DNA of 64,000 nt from Bartonella queenslandensis (GTDB lineage Bacteria > Pseudomonadota > Alphaproteobacteria > Rhizobiales > Rhizobiaceae): positions 1 through 64,000 of the forward strand of contig NZ_NAAI01000007.1 of the NCBI RefSeq assembly GCF_018155095.1, given 5' to 3'. Numbering within the stretch: the stretch's first letter is position 1; every line of letters begins with the position of its first letter. The notes under the pieces were generated by a model. It made no database searches. It was not told the DNA's origin and saw only the letters and a program-made list of their open reading frames with translations. Shown here piece after piece: positions 49,926-59,145 of the stretch. A program made the position numbers and the translations under genes.

Positions 49926-51485
49926 ATGCGTGATACATATTACATAACAACTCCTATTTTTTATCCTAATGGTCATCCGCATATTGGACATGCCTATAGC
50001 GCCATTGCAAGCGATGTCTTAGCCCGCTTTCAACGATTAAACGGAAAAAATGTATTTTTTCTTTCTGGTACAGATGAGCATGGTCTAAAGATGCAACAAA
50101 CCGCAGCAGCATTGGGCATGACACCTCAGGAACTTGCTGATCGTAATAGTGCTGTGTTTCAAAAAATGCTTGCGGTATTAAATTGTTCTAACGATGATTT
50201 CATTCGTACGACAGAAGAGCGCCATTATCAAGCTTGTCAAGAAATTTGGAAAAAGATGGAAGAAAATGGCGATATCTATCTCGGTCGTTATAAGGGGTGG
50301 TATTCGGTTCGCCAAGAAGCCTATTATGAAGAAAAAGATACGGAAGTTGGACCAGATAATATCCGTCGTGAGAAGGAATTAGGTTCTCCCGTTGAATGGA
50401 ATGAAGAAGAAAGCTATTTTTTTAGACTTTCTCGTTATGAAAAGGCTCTTCTTGAATATTATGAAAAACATCCTGATTTTATTGCTCCCCTTGAGCGACG
50501 TAATGAAATTATAAGTTTTATCAAATCAGGTTTGAAAGATATTTCTATTTCACGCACAAGTTTTAATTGGGGAGTTGCTGTTCCTGAGAATCCCAAACAC
50601 GTGATGTATGTCTGGGTTGATGCGCTTACAAATTATCTATCAGCAATTGATTTTTTTAATGAAAATTCAAAAAAACGTGATTTTTGGCCCGCAAATACAC
50701 ATATTATTGGTAAAGATATTATTCGTTTTCATGCCGTCTATTGGCCAGCATTTTTAATGTCGGCAGGAATTGAACTGCCTAAAAATATTTTTGCCCATGG
50801 TTTTTTACTTAATCGTGGTGCCAAAATGTCAAAATCTGTTGGAAATGTCGTTGATCCTTTTGAAATGATTGATCATTATGGTCTTGATCAGGTTCGTTAT
50901 TTTCTTCTCCGTGAAGTACCCTTTGGACAAGATGGTAGTTATAACCATGAAAGCCTTGTGAACCGTATTAATGCCGATCTTGCTAATGATCTTGGTAATT
51001 TAGCACAGCGTTCTTTATCTATGATTGCCAAAAATTGTGATGCAAAGGTTCCTAAACCCGCCGCATTTTTAATTCAAGATGAGCAGCTTTTAGAACAATC
51101 TCTTCAAGTACTTGAAACTGTAAACCAAGCGATGTCTTCTCATAGTATGCACTTGGCCCTTTCAGCTATTTTTTCAATTGTAGCAGATGCCAATCGCTAT
51201 TTTGCCAACGAACAACCTTGGAGTTTACGAAAAAATGATCGAGATCGATTTTCTACAGTTCTTTATATAACTGTAGAAATCTTGCGACGAATAGGAATTA
51301 TGCTTTTGCCTTTCATCCCTCAATCAGCTGCAAAACTTCTTGATAGTCTCGCGGTTGCTGAAGATGATCGGTTGCTGTATCATATAAGTCATGTAAAAAT
51401 TCAAGAAGGACTTGATCTTCCACCACCAGAACCGATTTTTCCTCGTTATGTTTTGAAGAAAGAAGATTCTCATCATGCTCATTGA
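49926..51485 (+). CDS. metG: Methionyl-tRNA synthetase
   Basis: A 519-aa class I synthetase: ITTPIFYPNGHPHIGHAYS (HIGH motif; given in two parts, ITTPIFYPNG and HPHIGHAYS), GTDEHGLKMQQ and the AKMSKSVGN (KMSKS) loop. No C-terminal tRNA-binding (Trbp111) domain and no zinc-finger cysteines in the knuckle (GWYSVRQEAYYEE), as in the short alphaproteobacterial form. Start at ATG 49926 (MRDTYYITTP) rather than ATG 49881, which would add 15 hydrophobic residues. Its 3' end overlaps tatD by 11 bp. Confidence 0.95.
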   Translation: MRDTYYITTPIFYPNGHPHIGHAYSAIASDVLARFQRLNGKNVFFLSGTDEHGLKMQQTAAALGMTPQELADRNSAVFQKMLAVLNCSNDDFIRTTEERHYQACQEIWKKMEENGDIYLGRYKGWYSVRQEAYYEEKDTEVGPDNIRREKELGSPVEWNEEESYFFRLSRYEKALLEYYEKHPDFIAPLERRNEIISFIKSGLKDISISRTSFNWGVAVPENPKHVMYVWVDALTNYLSAIDFFNENSKKRDFWPANTHIIGKDIIRFHAVYWPAFLMSAGIELPKNIFAHGFLLNRGAKMSKSVGNVVDPFEMIDHYGLDQVRYFLLREVPFGQDGSYNHESLVNRINADLANDLGNLAQRSLSMIAKNCDAKVPKPAAFLIQDEQLLEQSLQVLETVNQAMSSHSMHLALSAIFSIVADANRYFANEQPWSLRKNDRDRFSTVLYITVEILRRIGIMLLPFIPQSAAKLLDSLAVAEDDRLLYHISHVKIQEGLDLPPPEPIFPRYVLKKEDSHHAH

Positions 51486-52248
51486 TACACATTGTCATCT
51501 TGATTTTGAAGATTTCTCACAAGATTTGGATAATGTTATCCAACGGGCTTTAGATGCTGATGTTAAACGTATGATAACAATTTCAACCCATGTTCATAAG
51601 TTAGATAAGTTGTTAGCCATTGCGCAAAGCTATGATCAAGTCTTTTGTTCCGTTGGAACACATCCCAATCATGCGCATGAAGAACAAAATATTACAGCCA
51701 AAGAGCTTATACAGCTCTCGAAGCATCCTAAAATTGTTGCATTTGGGGAAGGGGGGCTTGATTATCATTATGATTATTCTACACCAGAAGAGCAAAAGAA
51801 AGTTTTTCAAGAACATATCATTGCTTCTCGAGAAACCCAGATTCCGCTTGTTATACATTCACGCAATGCAGATATCGATATGGAAAAAATCTTACGCGAA
51901 CAGATAAAAGAAGGTTCTTTCCCTTTTATTCTTCATTGTTATTCGTCTGGAATGCAGCTTGCTCGGGCTGGTATTGAACTTGGTGGTTATATTTCTTTTT
52001 CAGGTATTCTTACTTTTAAAAATGCATCTGAAATTCGTGAAATAGCAAAAATTGTGCCTCGTGAATATTTACTGGTGGAGACAGATGCACCATTTTTAGC
52101 TCCTAGTCCTCATCGAGGAAAAACCAATGAACCATCGTTTGTACGCTATACAGCAGCTGTTTTGGCTGAAACAATTGGCTTAAGCATTGAAGAAACAGCT
52201 CAAATAACAACACGGAATGCTTTTCGTTTATTTAGCAAAATGAAATAA
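51475..52248 (+). CDS. tatD: TatD family deoxyribonuclease
   Basis: A 257-aa metallo-hydrolase TIM barrel: MLIDTHCHLDF (metal ligands HxH), GEGGLDYHYD, HSRNAD, LHCYSSGMQLA and LVETDAPFLAPSPHRGK. Acts on DNA ends or on D-aminoacyl ester substrates in other bacteria. Starts inside the end of metG (11-bp overlap) and is followed by the MBL gene after 10 bp. Confidence 0.94.
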   Translation: MLIDTHCHLDFEDFSQDLDNVIQRALDADVKRMITISTHVHKLDKLLAIAQSYDQVFCSVGTHPNHAHEEQNITAKELIQLSKHPKIVAFGEGGLDYHYDYSTPEEQKKVFQEHIIASRETQIPLVIHSRNADIDMEKILREQIKEGSFPFILHCYSSGMQLARAGIELGGYISFSGILTFKNASEIREIAKIVPREYLLVETDAPFLAPSPHRGKTNEPSFVRYTAAVLAETIGLSIEETAQITTRNAFRLFSKMK

Positions 52249-52258
52249 GGTAAAAGCG

Positions 52259-53068
52259 ATGTGTGATCAGTACCGATTTACAATATTAGGCTGTGGTTCC
52301 TCTCCAGGAGTTCCACGACCGAATGGTGATTGGGGAGCATGTGATCCGAATAATCCTAAAAACAAACGCTACAGAAGTTCTTTATTGGTTGAACGCATTA
52401 AACCATCAGGAAAAAAAACAACGGTTGTTATTGATACGGGGCCAGATTTTCGCTCACAAATGATCGATACGCGTGTAGGCCATCTTGATGCTGCTCTTTA
52501 TACGCATTTTCATGCAGATCATATCCACGGCATTGATGATTTACGCAGCTATGCACTTGCACAAAAATGTTTAATTGATATCTATGCAGACAAGTTTACA
52601 TTAAAACATCTCAAAAATGCTTTCGGATATTGTTTTCAAACACCAAAAGATTCATCTTATTCACCTATCTTAAAAGAGCATCTTATCGATGAAGACAGCC
52701 AATTTATGATTCAAGGGCAGGGTGGAGCAATAAGCATTAATACCCATTTACAATACCACGGAAACATTCATTCCTTAGGTTTTCGTATTGGGAATGTTGC
52801 CTATTGTACAGATGTTAGTGAATTTCCTGAAAAAACATTATCCAAATTAATGAATTTGGATATTCTTATCATTGAAGCCCTTCAATTTAAATCTCACCCG
52901 AGCCATTTTTCTGTTGATCAAGCATTACAATGGATAGAATATTTGAAGCCAAAACAAGCCATCCTCACACATATGGATAAATCGCTAGATTACAATGAGG
53001 TTGTCAATTATGTTCCACCAAATGTTCAGCCGGCATATCAAGGACTCATTTTTGAAACAGATGCATAA
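52259..53068 (+). CDS. MBL-fold metallo-hydrolase (PhnP-like)
   Basis: A 269-aa metallo-beta-lactamase fold protein with YTHFHADHIHGIDDLR (HxHxDH), a downstream AYCTDVSEFPE, and AILTHMDKSLDYN. The N-terminal GCGSSPGVPRPNGDWGACDP is typical of PhnP/cyclic phosphodiesterase-like members next to tatD. Substrate unknown; phn genes are absent, so phosphonate use is not implied. Follows tatD by 10 bp. Confidence 0.9.
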   Translation: MCDQYRFTILGCGSSPGVPRPNGDWGACDPNNPKNKRYRSSLLVERIKPSGKKTTVVIDTGPDFRSQMIDTRVGHLDAALYTHFHADHIHGIDDLRSYALAQKCLIDIYADKFTLKHLKNAFGYCFQTPKDSSYSPILKEHLIDEDSQFMIQGQGGAISINTHLQYHGNIHSLGFRIGNVAYCTDVSEFPEKTLSKLMNLDILIIEALQFKSHPSHFSVDQALQWIEYLKPKQAILTHMDKSLDYNEVVNYVPPNVQPAYQGLIFETDA

Positions 53069-53182
53069 GCTTATTATAACGTCATATTTCACATTCAATA
53101 AAAACACTTTTTTAAAATTATCCTTTATTATGTTTTATTTTTGTCGTAATGAGTACTTTTTTATGTCAAAAATGAGGATTTT

Positions 53183-53542
53183 ATGTATAAGAATTTTAAG
53201 CGGGGTGTATGTATTGTGGCTTTAGCAGTTTCCTTGACAGCATGTGGGGGACGTTTAGAAAAAAATATTGCAACGACAACATTACATGATGGAGCAATGA
53301 GTTGCGCCGATATTCAACGGGAGTTTTTTGCTAATAAACGTCAGATTAACGATACAATTGTAGAGCGTTCTAAAGCAAGAAATAAAAACGTGGCTTTAGC
53401 AGCAGCAAGTGTTGTATTTGTACCTGCTTTGTTTTTTATAGATGCAAAATCAAGCGAAAGTAATGAAATCTCAGCTTTAAATAATCGTAATGCTGTTTTG
53501 AGTGATCTTGCGCATATGAAGCGTTGTAAAATAGCACAATAA
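53183..53542 (+). CDS. Small lipoprotein, unknown function
   Basis: A 119-aa protein with a lipobox LTAC (Cys about 21) after a short hydrophobic segment; then a polar region and a second hydrophobic stretch NVALAAASVVFVPALFFI (about 73-90). GAGG lies 5 nt upstream of the ATG. The family is not named with certainty. It might be an outer-membrane lipoprotein with a loop. Followed by a perfect inverted repeat at 53580-53617. Confidence 0.8.
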   Translation: MYKNFKRGVCIVALAVSLTACGGRLEKNIATTTLHDGAMSCADIQREFFANKRQINDTIVERSKARNKNVALAAASVVFVPALFFIDAKSSESNEISALNNRNAVLSDLAHMKRCKIAQ

Positions 53543-53894
53543 TTTTTCTTATTTATACTACATCATTTCATGATAAATATTTTGGTCTTTAAGGAGAATG
53601 TACTTTAAAGACCAAAAAGAAGCATGTGCTCTAATTTTAATCATTAATTTGATGCATATTTCAAAGTAGAGTTCGTTTTGTCTCTAGTTAGGAGAGCAAT
53701 TTAATTCTTTACATCACATTATCGCATAATATATATTATGGAACTTTTTTTGAAAAGTACATTTTATAGCAACTTTAAAAAATGAATAACCATTCCTATG
53801 AATATTTTCCACAAACCATATGAAAACATATGAGTTATTGAGTTATTTGGCAATTGGAGTCTGATCTTGTTTTATTCTGCTTCAAAATCTTTAA
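53543..53894. other. Intergenic region between convergent lipoprotein and membrane-protein genes
   Basis: 352 bp. It contains the inverted repeat described separately; otherwise AT-rich, without ORF. Confidence 0.5.
53580..53617. repeat. Perfect 13-bp inverted repeat (hairpin)
   Basis: TTTTGGTCTTTAA (53580-53592) and TTAAAGACCAAAA (53605-53617) are exact complements around a 12-nt spacer. It may work as a terminator for the lipoprotein gene, but no T-run follows on the plus strand, so an mRNA 3'-end stabiliser or protein-binding palindrome is also possible. Confidence 0.7.
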
Positions 53895-54308
53895 TCATAA
53901 TCGTTTTTTATTTTTTACTCTTTTAAAAAAAATCATCATAATTTGTAGGATCACAAAAGTTAAAAATAATATTCCATGAAATAATGGTACAAATGGCTGA
54001 GAAATAAAATTGGAATAATAGATTGTGATTGTTTCAATCAATGCTGCACTACACCATAAAATAATGCCCCATAAGGAATACATCCAAAGTCCAATCAAGG
54101 CAACAGGATAGAGAATGGCCAATATCGCTGATGCAAATTGCCACTGCCAAGGCATAAGGTCAAAACGCCATAGAATACCCGGAAAAACACCAACAAGGCG
54201 TATCCAATAAAAAATACTCAAACTTAAGCAAATAAACGCCAAAAACCGTAAATAACAGTTATAAATTAAATCGATTTTTGAAATCCGTTTGTGTGCATTA
54301 TTTTTCAC
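53895..54308 (-). CDS. Small four-helix membrane protein (DUF6163-like)
   Basis: A 137-aa very hydrophobic protein with four predicted membrane segments (about 20-40, 53-75, 82-98, 108-128), basic N- and C-termini. It resembles a small membrane-protein family of Hyphomicrobiales that I tentatively place as DUF6163. No catalytic motif. The ATG overlaps the stop of the enoyl-CoA hydratase-like gene by 4 bp, so it is the second gene of that operon. Confidence 0.75.
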   Translation of the reverse strand: MKNNAHKRISKIDLIYNCYLRFLAFICLSLSIFYWIRLVGVFPGILWRFDLMPWQWQFASAILAILYPVALIGLWMYSLWGIILWCSAALIETITIYYSNFISQPFVPLFHGILFLTFVILQIMMIFFKRVKNKKRL

Positions 54309-55351
54309 AATAATAGCTCTTGTTCAATAGGTTTGAAGTAAGAATTGACCATTTCATCTGTTACATTTGAAAGTTTATCGGGCTGCCATTGAGGAGTTTT
54401 ATCCTTATCGATTAACATAGCACGTATCCCTTCATGAAAATCATGTGCATTAATCATATGATGTGCAATGCGGTTTTCAATTTTTATACAATCTTCTAAA
54501 GTTTTAGGTGTATTTTGTTTCATTTGTTTCCAGATAACTTTTAAACTTATCGGAGAACGTGACTGCAAAATATCATAACATTCTTTAGCAAATAAAATAC
54601 CTTCATTACTTTTTTTATTAAGCAATTCAAGACATTCTTCTAATGTCTGAGCACTAAAACAAGAGTTAATGATACAACGTATTTCATGACTTGTTTCATA
54701 GTCTTTTGTAATTGCGCACTCCTCTAAAGCTAAAGTAGGATTTCCTTTCTCAATAATAGCTTTTCTAATTTTATCAAATTCAATTTCAGGAACGGCATGT
54801 GTTGCTAATCCTAAATTTAAACAATCTCCCCATTTTATATGTGCACCAGTCAATGCAAGATAAATGCCAAAATGATTGGGAAGAGATGGTAAGAAAAAAC
54901 TTGCACCAACATCTGGAAAAAAACCAATTGCAGCTTCTGGCATAGCAAAAATGGTATTTTCTGTAACAATTCGATGTGAACCATACAGAGAAATGCCTAC
55001 CCCTCCTCCCATCCAAATACCGTTTAAGAAAGAAATGTAAGGCTTAGAAAAACGCTTGATATAAGCATTTAAACTATATTCATCCCTAAAATATTGATAA
55101 GCAGAGGCACTTTTTCCCATACGATAGATTTCTACAACATCTCCACCAGCACAAAAAGCACGCCCCTCCCCTTCAATTAAGACACAAGAAATATCATAAT
55201 CTATTTCCCAAATCTTGAGAGCTTTTTTTAAAGCAGAAACCATTCGTTGATTAAGAGCATTTAATGCTAAAGGGCGTGAGAATTTTATAATACCAGCACG
55301 CCCTTCTTTCGTAAAAGAAATATCATTCCCCGCTCCAAAATCAATTTGCAT
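54305..55351 (-). CDS. Enoyl-CoA hydratase/isomerase family protein, 3-hydroxyisobutyryl-CoA hydrolase type
   Basis: A 348-aa crotonase-fold protein, longer than hydratases (about 260) and of the HIBYL-CoA hydrolase length. EGEGRAFCAGGDVVEIYR, NGIWMGGGVGISLYG, AMPEAAIGFFPDVGASFFL and a C-terminal helical extension support HIBCH (valine degradation). The Glu of the PEAAIGFFPD segment is the known catalytic residue. No other valine-catabolic gene is in the window. Confidence 0.9.
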   Translation of the reverse strand: MQIDFGAGNDISFTKEGRAGIIKFSRPLALNALNQRMVSALKKALKIWEIDYDISCVLIEGEGRAFCAGGDVVEIYRMGKSASAYQYFRDEYSLNAYIKRFSKPYISFLNGIWMGGGVGISLYGSHRIVTENTIFAMPEAAIGFFPDVGASFFLPSLPNHFGIYLALTGAHIKWGDCLNLGLATHAVPEIEFDKIRKAIIEKGNPTLALEECAITKDYETSHEIRCIINSCFSAQTLEECLELLNKKSNEGILFAKECYDILQSRSPISLKVIWKQMKQNTPKTLEDCIKIENRIAHHMINAHDFHEGIRAMLIDKDKTPQWQPDKLSNVTDEMVNSYFKPIEQELLL

Positions 55352-55373
55352 TTAACACCCTTTTTAAAAACAA

Positions 55374-56189
55374 CTAATTTATTGTTTTTTTATTTTTTGC
55401 CCCCAGTTGAGGAAATATTTGCATGATCGCGCCAATACAATATATATAAATTCCCGTTATTGAAATCCCTAATTTAACCCAATATGGAGCCTCTAATTGA
55501 TAAAAGAAGGCTACAACACCAAAGAAACACCATAAGAGAAAAATTGGAAAATTAATTCTCCGTAAACGAAGGACTCTTACAGGATGGATGAAATAAATTG
55601 GCAAAAAAGATATAATTGCTGATACAACAATGATGATAAAGGTAATCCACTCCTCTGGTCGTACAACAAAAAGTGAAAAAACCATCATATTCCAAACAAC
55701 AGGAAATCCTTTAAAAAAGTTTTCTTTGGTTTTCATACCAGTGTCGGCATAATAAATAGCCGATGAAATAACAATGATTGCACTCAATGCAAACGATAGC
55801 CCTACCCCCATAAAACCACTTTGATAGAGAGCAAAAGCAGGAATTAAAACATAAGTTACATAATCAATGATATTATCTAACAACTCTCCAGACCATGTTG
55901 GAAGTACGTATTTAACATCAAGTTTGCGTGCAATTGGTCCATCTATACCATCAACGAGCAGTGCAAGACCAAGCCAACAGAACATAGCTGTCCATTCTTT
56001 TTGAGAAGCCGATATAAGAGAAAGAAATGCTAAAAATGATCCCGAAGCTGTTAGTAAATGAACAGAAAAAGCTTTTGCTTGGGGCATTGTTACTTTTTTA
56101 TGGCGTAATAATTTAGCATTTGTTTTGATTTTTTTTGTTAGTTTACGTTTCAAGGTTTTCTTATCCTCGTTTTTAAAGTCTTCATCCAT
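55374..56189 (-). CDS. pcs: Phosphatidylcholine synthase
   Basis: CDP-diacylglycerol-choline O-phosphatidyltransferase, inner membrane. The 271-aa product has about eight hydrophobic segments and the CDP-alcohol phosphotransferase motif DGIDGPIAR...G...D...D (about 82-115). The basic N-terminus of about 34 residues before MPQAKAFSVHLL is optional, since a start there is also possible. Phosphatidylcholine synthesis by Pcs is typical of host-associated Hyphomicrobiales. A decayed copy of its 3' part lies at 59939-60040 in the opposite orientation. Confidence 0.93.
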   Translation of the reverse strand: MDEDFKNEDKKTLKRKLTKKIKTNAKLLRHKKVTMPQAKAFSVHLLTASGSFLAFLSLISASQKEWTAMFCWLGLALLVDGIDGPIARKLDVKYVLPTWSGELLDNIIDYVTYVLIPAFALYQSGFMGVGLSFALSAIIVISSAIYYADTGMKTKENFFKGFPVVWNMMVFSLFVVRPEEWITFIIIVVSAIISFLPIYFIHPVRVLRLRRINFPIFLLWCFFGVVAFFYQLEAPYWVKLGISITGIYIYCIGAIMQIFPQLGAKNKKTIN

Positions 56190-56368
56190 CTACCAATACG
56201 CCATTTTACCTATGATATGACTCAGCGTAAAAAAAATCATAAAAAGGTTACTTTTTTATATCGCATTATTTATTACATAATATAATAGAAGAGCTTCATA
56301 CAATAAAAAGAGAGCAATCATTTAGAAATGTTAAAATATTTGCTCAATGAGGAAAGGCTCAACGCGTT

Positions 56369-57595
56369 GTGATACTTGAAAAGAAAGAATATAAAGCTAT
56401 TACTGTTATTGGTGCTGGTCCTGTCGGGATGTTAGCAGCGTTAAGGCTTGCACATAAAGGATTTTCTATTTTTCTTGTTGGTCCCCCTGCTCATACCGAT
56501 GAGTTACGAACAACAGCTCTTATGATGCCTGCAATACGCACACTTCAAAAACTTAATATTTGGGAGAGTCTTCAAAAACATGCTGCTGTTTTATCTTCCA
56601 TGAGAATTATAGATATAACTTCTAGGATTGTGCGCGCTCCTACGGTGCATTTTTCTTCTGCTGAAATTGGTGAAAAAGCTTTTGCCTATAATATACCCAA
56701 TATTGAATTAAACAATGCTTTAGTCGATGCCGTTACACATATGCCCAACATTAAAAGATTTGTTTCTGAAGCCAAATCTTTCTATCATACAAAAAGCCAT
56801 GTATGTATTACTCTTGCTGATGGTAAGACCATTCAAGCACCACTTGTTATTGCTGCTGATGGACGTCACTCTCTTACACGTGTAGCCGCAGGAATAAGTA
56901 TTAAACAGTGGAACTATCCACAAAAAGCACTTGTTCTCAACTTTTCTCATGAGTTTTCTCATCAAAATACATCAACTGAATTTCATACAGAACATGGTCC
57001 ATTTACACAGGTTCCGCTACTAGGACGAAGATCCAGTCTTGTATGGGTCGTTCATCCTTCCCGTGCTGAGGAATTATTGAGTATAGAAACAAACGCGATT
57101 GCAAAAATAATCGAAAACCAAATGCAATCAATGCTTGGAACGCTAACCCTAGAAACATCAATTCAAGCATGGCCGCTTTCAGGACTTCTTGCTCATCATT
57201 TTGCTGCCAATCGAACGATTTTAGTCGGGGAAGCTGCTCATGTTTTTCCCCCTATTGGAGCACAGGGGTTAAATTTAGGATTCCGTGATGTTCAAACTTT
57301 GATTGATATTTTACCCAATCAAATATCTGATTCTAACTCTAAAATGGTTGTTAGACAATATAACCAATACCGCAAACCAGATATATTAACCCGAAGTCTA
57401 GCTGTTCATACTCTCAACTCTGCTTTGCTTTCTCATATGTTGCCTGTTCATATCATGCGCAGTATTGGGCTTGGTTTATTACATAATTGCTCGCCATTAC
57501 GTAATTTATTGATGCGTGAAGGAATGTATCCCGGTTACGGATTTAAAGAAATGATGCAAATATTTCCAACAAAATCGCCTCAAAAACTCTATTGA
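56369..57595 (+). CDS. UbiH/UbiF/VisC-type FAD-dependent hydroxylase
   Basis: A 408-aa FAD monooxygenase of ubiquinone synthesis: VIGAGPVGMLAALRLAHKG near the N-terminus (Rossmann GxGxxG), APLVIAADGRHSLTR (DG motif) and VGEAAHVFPPIGAQGLNLG (about 289-307). Which ring position it hydroxylates cannot be told. Start is GTG 56369, with GGAAAGG upstream. Divergent from pcs. Confidence 0.9.
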   Translation: MILEKKEYKAITVIGAGPVGMLAALRLAHKGFSIFLVGPPAHTDELRTTALMMPAIRTLQKLNIWESLQKHAAVLSSMRIIDITSRIVRAPTVHFSSAEIGEKAFAYNIPNIELNNALVDAVTHMPNIKRFVSEAKSFYHTKSHVCITLADGKTIQAPLVIAADGRHSLTRVAAGISIKQWNYPQKALVLNFSHEFSHQNTSTEFHTEHGPFTQVPLLGRRSSLVWVVHPSRAEELLSIETNAIAKIIENQMQSMLGTLTLETSIQAWPLSGLLAHHFAANRTILVGEAAHVFPPIGAQGLNLGFRDVQTLIDILPNQISDSNSKMVVRQYNQYRKPDILTRSLAVHTLNSALLSHMLPVHIMRSIGLGLLHNCSPLRNLLMREGMYPGYGFKEMMQIFPTKSPQKLY

Positions 57596-58040
57596 GAAAT
57601 AATGGATAATAATACAAAATAAATGCTAATTTTGTATCTAACTTACTTATCAAAAATAAAAAAATAGTAATAAGTAAATAATATATAAATAACAAAAGAA
57701 ATATTTCTTTCTAAGAATGCATTTTACAATAAAGTTAAAGTTATAATATATCTATAACTCATAAATTCTGAACATTAATATAAATACTTAAAATAATGAT
57801 GTAAAATAAAGTAAAAAATATAATATATATTTTTATAATCTTGTATTAAATATAAAATTTATAGCTAAAAAATAATAATATTATTCAATATTAATTAAAA
57901 AATAAATAATGAAAAACATTTTCATTTAATCAATAAATTTTCACTTTTTTGTTAAGTATAATTTTTAAAATAAAATCATCTTGGGAACTTGTTAGCAATA
58001 CAACGGTTAATTAAAGATTGTTTCAACAGAGAGTGACAAG
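57596..58040. other. Very AT-rich intergenic region
   Basis: 445 bp, over 80% A+T by eye, no ORF. A 9-bp inverted repeat ATACAAAAT/ATTTTGTAT at 57612-57637 follows the UbiH-type gene. It marks the left border of the accessory-looking part of the window. Confidence 0.55.
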
Positions 58041-58385
58041 ATGAAACTAAATAGCATTTTGAAATTAAGTGTTTTTTTTATGATGATTGTATGTGTTTCG
58101 TTGATCGTCACGACTTCAATTAGTGAAGTTTTTCATCTTCCTTATTGTCAAACCTTTACCTATAATTCTACTCAAAATGTCGCTAAAATAGGACAGAATT
58201 CATTTACTGCTACACAAGTTAAAAATTGTCTTATGCAAAACGGTTTTGAAAACCTTAAACGATTGCGTTTAGATGACAAAGGCATCTGGCGTGCTTTAGT
58301 AAAATTTAACAAGTCACATTTTTTCGTATCCGTTGACTATTCGGGAACAATTAGCATTCAAAAAGAAAGAAAAAAATATGATTGA
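58041..58385 (+). CDS. Small secreted/anchored PepSY-like protein
   Basis: A 114-aa protein with a hydrophobic signal or anchor (about 9-29) and a short domain at about 55-110, VKNCLMQNGFENLKRL, then DDKGIWRALVKF...FVSVDYSGTISI. That is the pattern of a single PepSY-like (beta-lactamase-inhibitor-like fold) unit. It has three Cys in the mature part and no enzymatic motif. Its 3' end overlaps the next gene by 8 bp, so the two are coupled. Function unknown. Confidence 0.7.
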   Translation: MKLNSILKLSVFFMMIVCVSLIVTTSISEVFHLPYCQTFTYNSTQNVAKIGQNSFTATQVKNCLMQNGFENLKRLRLDDKGIWRALVKFNKSHFFVSVDYSGTISIQKERKKYD

Positions 58386-58719
58386 TTTTAAAACTTACAG
58401 CAATGTTTTTGTTCATCATTGTAAGAAAAAAAAATTCAAAAAGTTCTGTCATTCTATTAAAGAATTTGCTTTCATTGGTGGTTTAAATGGTAGCATATCA
58501 GGTGCAATCGCAGCAACTCTTGCTACTTATGGTTATATTGCTCTTCCAGGATTAGGTCCAATTATTGCAATGGGGTTAGGAGTAGCACTTTCTGCCGGAA
58601 TGATAATAGGAGCGCTCATAGGATCAGGAATGGGGGGGAGTGTTGGTATATGCTGTATTGTATGGGAAATTTATATGAATCATAATACTCCTTTATCTTA
58701 TAAATTTCACGATGAATAA
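58378..58719 (+). CDS. Small glycine-zipper membrane protein
   Basis: A 113-aa protein starting MIDFKTYSNVFVHH, with a basic stretch KKKKFKKF, then a long Gly/Ala-rich hydrophobic region (about 32-98): GGLNGSISGAIAATL, GLGPIIAMGLGVALSAG and ALIGSGMGGSVG. GxxxG repeats suggest a helical hairpin that packs in membranes. Could be a pore former (holin-, bacteriocin- or toxin-like) or a structural membrane protein; no family is recognised. ATG 58378 is used; the longer frame from 58333 lies inside the upstream gene. Confidence 0.7.
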   Translation: MIDFKTYSNVFVHHCKKKKFKKFCHSIKEFAFIGGLNGSISGAIAATLATYGYIALPGLGPIIAMGLGVALSAGMIIGALIGSGMGGSVGICCIVWEIYMNHNTPLSYKFHDE

Positions 58720-59145
58720 AAAGTTCTCGTCATTTTTTCTATGAACAAAATATTAAAATCATCAACAAATTATATGCTCTGTTTTTTAATGAAGCGATCA
58801 TCATATTATTTATAAATGAAATAATAACTAACTTATTAAAATTGCTTGATTAATTTCTTATTATACCTCAAAAAATAGATTTTTTAAAAGCATCTCTTGA
58901 AAAAATATAAGTGAGATATAATTACCCATCTATAAAAGATAAATTTTTTATAGATCAAAAATGAGAGTTATGTACAGAAATAATAAAAATATACTTTAAT
59001 TTAGTTATTTTTTCTAAGCATTAATATCTATATATAATTATTTTTCTTAAAGTTTAATTTAAGATCAGTGTATCTATTATTAAAAATTTAATTAATAGTT
59101 ATTTTGTTGAATAAAAATTATTTAAAGTTAAGTATAAAGGTATTT
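58720..59145. other. Very AT-rich intergenic region upstream of sodC
   Basis: About 425 bp, mostly A+T, no supported ORF or RNA. Confidence 0.5.

Noticed and set aside
57596-58040. CRISPR array or tandem repeats in the AT-rich gaps
   Set aside because: Low-complexity A/T runs only; no regularly spaced repeat units were seen.
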